From: Desulfobacteraceae bacterium
GTDB lineage: Bacteria > Desulfobacterota > Desulfobacteria > Desulfobacterales > ETH-SRB1
Assembly (NCBI GenBank): GCA_030638305.1
Contig: DAOWEW010000013.1
Location: 1 to 7,234, forward strand
Direction: 5' to 3'
DNA length: 7,234 bases
Shown: piece by piece, positions 6,787-7,234 of the stretch
How positions within the stretch are numbered: position 1 is the first letter of the stretch
How the letters are laid out: each line of letters opens with the position of its first letter
Position numbers and translations under genes: made by a program
The notes under the pieces: model-generated
The model's input: only the letters and a program-made list of their open reading frames with translations
Databases searched by the model: none
What the model was told of the DNA's origin: nothing

Positions 6787-6805
6787 CAAAAATTTTGATT
6801 TATAG
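6780..6805. promoter_or_regulatory. Dyad symmetry overlapping the -10 box and start point (possible operator)
   Basis: CTATAAACAAAA (6780-6791) and TTTTGATTTATAG (6793-6805) are reverse complements except for one extra A in the right half, with a single A at the centre. The dyad covers the predicted -10 box and transcription start, a usual place for a repressor operator. The AT-rich background means it could be partly chance. Confidence 0.4.
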
Positions 6806-6841
6806 TTTAATCATAGCGCAAACTTTTACCTTGGAGGTGTT

Positions 6842-7084
6842 ATGATTGATAAAGTTGAAAAAAATGTTTTTGAAAAAATTTTTGGACAGGTATCTTCCCT
6901 CATTGAAGAAGCTCAGAAATCTATACAGAAGGAAATTACTCTGAAAAGAAATTCCTTAAAGATATTATTGAAAGAGGAGTTACCTATTGCTGCTGTCATT
7001 CAAACAAGAATGCGAAATATCGCAAACTTCAGATTCAGAAAATATAGTAAAAGAGAAACATCAAGCAACTTGTTCAAATTCTGA
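6842..7084 (+). CDS. Small unrecognised protein, charged and probably helical
   Basis: An 80-residue frame with ATG at 6842, preceded by TTGGAGGTG at a normal distance and by a good promoter. I do not recognise the product. Residues 1-45 (for example VEKNVFEKIFGQVSSLIEEAQ) are rich in Glu, Lys and hydrophobic residues spaced as in an amphipathic helix or coiled coil. The C-terminal 30 residues are strongly basic (RMRNIANFRFRKYSKRETSSN), which would suit nucleic-acid binding, but no motif is visible. No signal peptide or membrane segment is seen. The last 98 bases overlap a second frame starting near 6987. The N-terminal half alone may be genuine and the C-terminal half an out-of-frame tail if the gene is broken; another frame (6907-7001) is also open across the middle. 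Expression signals are good, function unknown. Confidence 0.5.
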   Translation: MIDKVEKNVFEKIFGQVSSLIEEAQKSIQKEITLKRNSLKILLKEELPIAAVIQTRMRNIANFRFRKYSKRETSSNLFKF

Positions 7085-7234
7085 TAACAATCAGCAATCA
7101 GGAAGGTTCTATGTGCGTGGTTTAGTTTCATTGCTCGGAGGAAAGCTAAAAAAATACTGGAGAATAGGTGTTCATTGGCTGATTGCAGTAAAGAATTATT
7201 TACTGGAAACCTTCAACGACAACATAATCCAAAA
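6987..7234 (+). CDS. Unrecognised protein, 5' part, overlapping the previous gene and running off the window
   Basis: The frame beginning after the TGA at 6969-6971 stays open to the last base, over 85 codons in an AT-rich region where stops are frequent. The likeliest start is TTG at 6987, because GAGGAG (6974-6979) sits 7 nt upstream; no ATG is available early in the frame. The N-terminal half is polar (QTSDSENIVKEKHQATCS, SNSDNNQQ). The second half is more structured and basic with aromatic residues (FYVRGLVSLLGGKLKKYWR, then IGVHWLIAVKNYLLETFND). I recognise no family. The start overlaps the upstream small gene by 98 nt, so the two may be translationally coupled. Alternatively both frames are parts of one protein broken by a frameshift. 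The C-terminus lies outside the window. Confidence 0.4.
   Translation, partial: MLLSFKQECEISQTSDSENIVKEKHQATCSNSDNNQQSGRFYVRGLVSLLGGKLKKYWRIGVHWLIAVKNYLLETFNDNIIQ

Larger units (their letters stand above)
6411..6841. other. AT-rich gene-free region between radC remnant and terminal small genes
   Basis: No convincing reading frame on either strand. It holds a 17-bp palindrome (6419-6435), a 12-bp-stem hairpin (6495-6534), a 105-bp terminal-inverted-repeat element (6548-6652) and, at its right end, a promoter with an overlapping dyad (6758-6805). The stretch 6656-6757 shows nothing I can name. The density of inverted repeats suggests insertion-element debris or a structured RNA region. Confidence 0.6.

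Noticed and set aside
7070..7090. Programmed +1 frameshift joining the 6842 frame to the downstream frame at its TGA
   Set aside because: There is no CTT-TGA-type slippery site, and the internal GAGGAG is about 100 nt upstream, too far to stimulate a shift. A separate start at 6987 explains it better.
6411..7234. Retron or diversity-generating retroelement
   Set aside because: Inverted repeats are present, but no reverse transcriptase, template/variable repeat pair or related protein is visible in the window.

Overview
The window is an AT-rich stretch (roughly 60-65% A+T by eye) of a bacterial chromosome. The gene content fits a Gram-negative anaerobe, most likely a Desulfobacterota (sulfate-reducer-like) lineage. 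That placement is an inference from three things: a long zinc-ribbon threonine synthase, a catalytic-domain-only methionine-synthase-type methyltransferase, and GGTTTACGG/GTTCACGG-type intergenic repeats. No sequence search was possible.

Layout. Positions 1-375 (+) are the C-terminal end of seryl-tRNA synthetase (serS). A short spacer carrying a strong inverted repeat leads into thrC (457-1974, +), threonine synthase. Then comes a secreted or anchored protein with two LysM modules and a large unrecognised C-terminal part (2007-3719, +). These three genes run in one direction with short gaps and could be co-transcribed. They meet head-on a minus-strand gene at 3817-4881, which encodes a zinc-dependent methyltransferase of the MetE/UroD superfamily that lacks the MetE N-terminal half. 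A divergent intergenic region holds a near-consensus sigma-70 promoter driving tatA (5068-5256, +). tatA converges with livF (minus, ending at 5260) with only 3 bp between the stop codons. livF has none of its usual livKHMG partners upstream in this window.

From about 6002 to the end the window looks like a decayed or mobile region. It has a truncated, internally deleted and frameshifted radC remnant (6002-6410, minus). It is followed by about 430 bp without a gene that holds three separate inverted-repeat structures, one being a 105-bp element with perfect 18-bp terminal inverted repeats. A good promoter overlapped by a dyad symmetry then precedes two overlapping short reading frames (6842-7084 and 6987 to beyond the window end), neither of which I recognise.

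How the genes relate. thrC makes threonine from O-phosphohomoserine, and the MetE-like protein may make methionine from homocysteine, so both lie near the same branch point of aspartate-family metabolism. They sit on opposite strands and are not an operon. tatA (folded-protein export), livF (branched-chain amino acid uptake ATPase) and the LysM protein (cell envelope) are not otherwise linked. I see no complete previously undescribed system. The best candidates for something new are the 3' accessory region (inverted-repeat element, operator-like dyad and overlapping small genes) and the unknown domain of the LysM protein.
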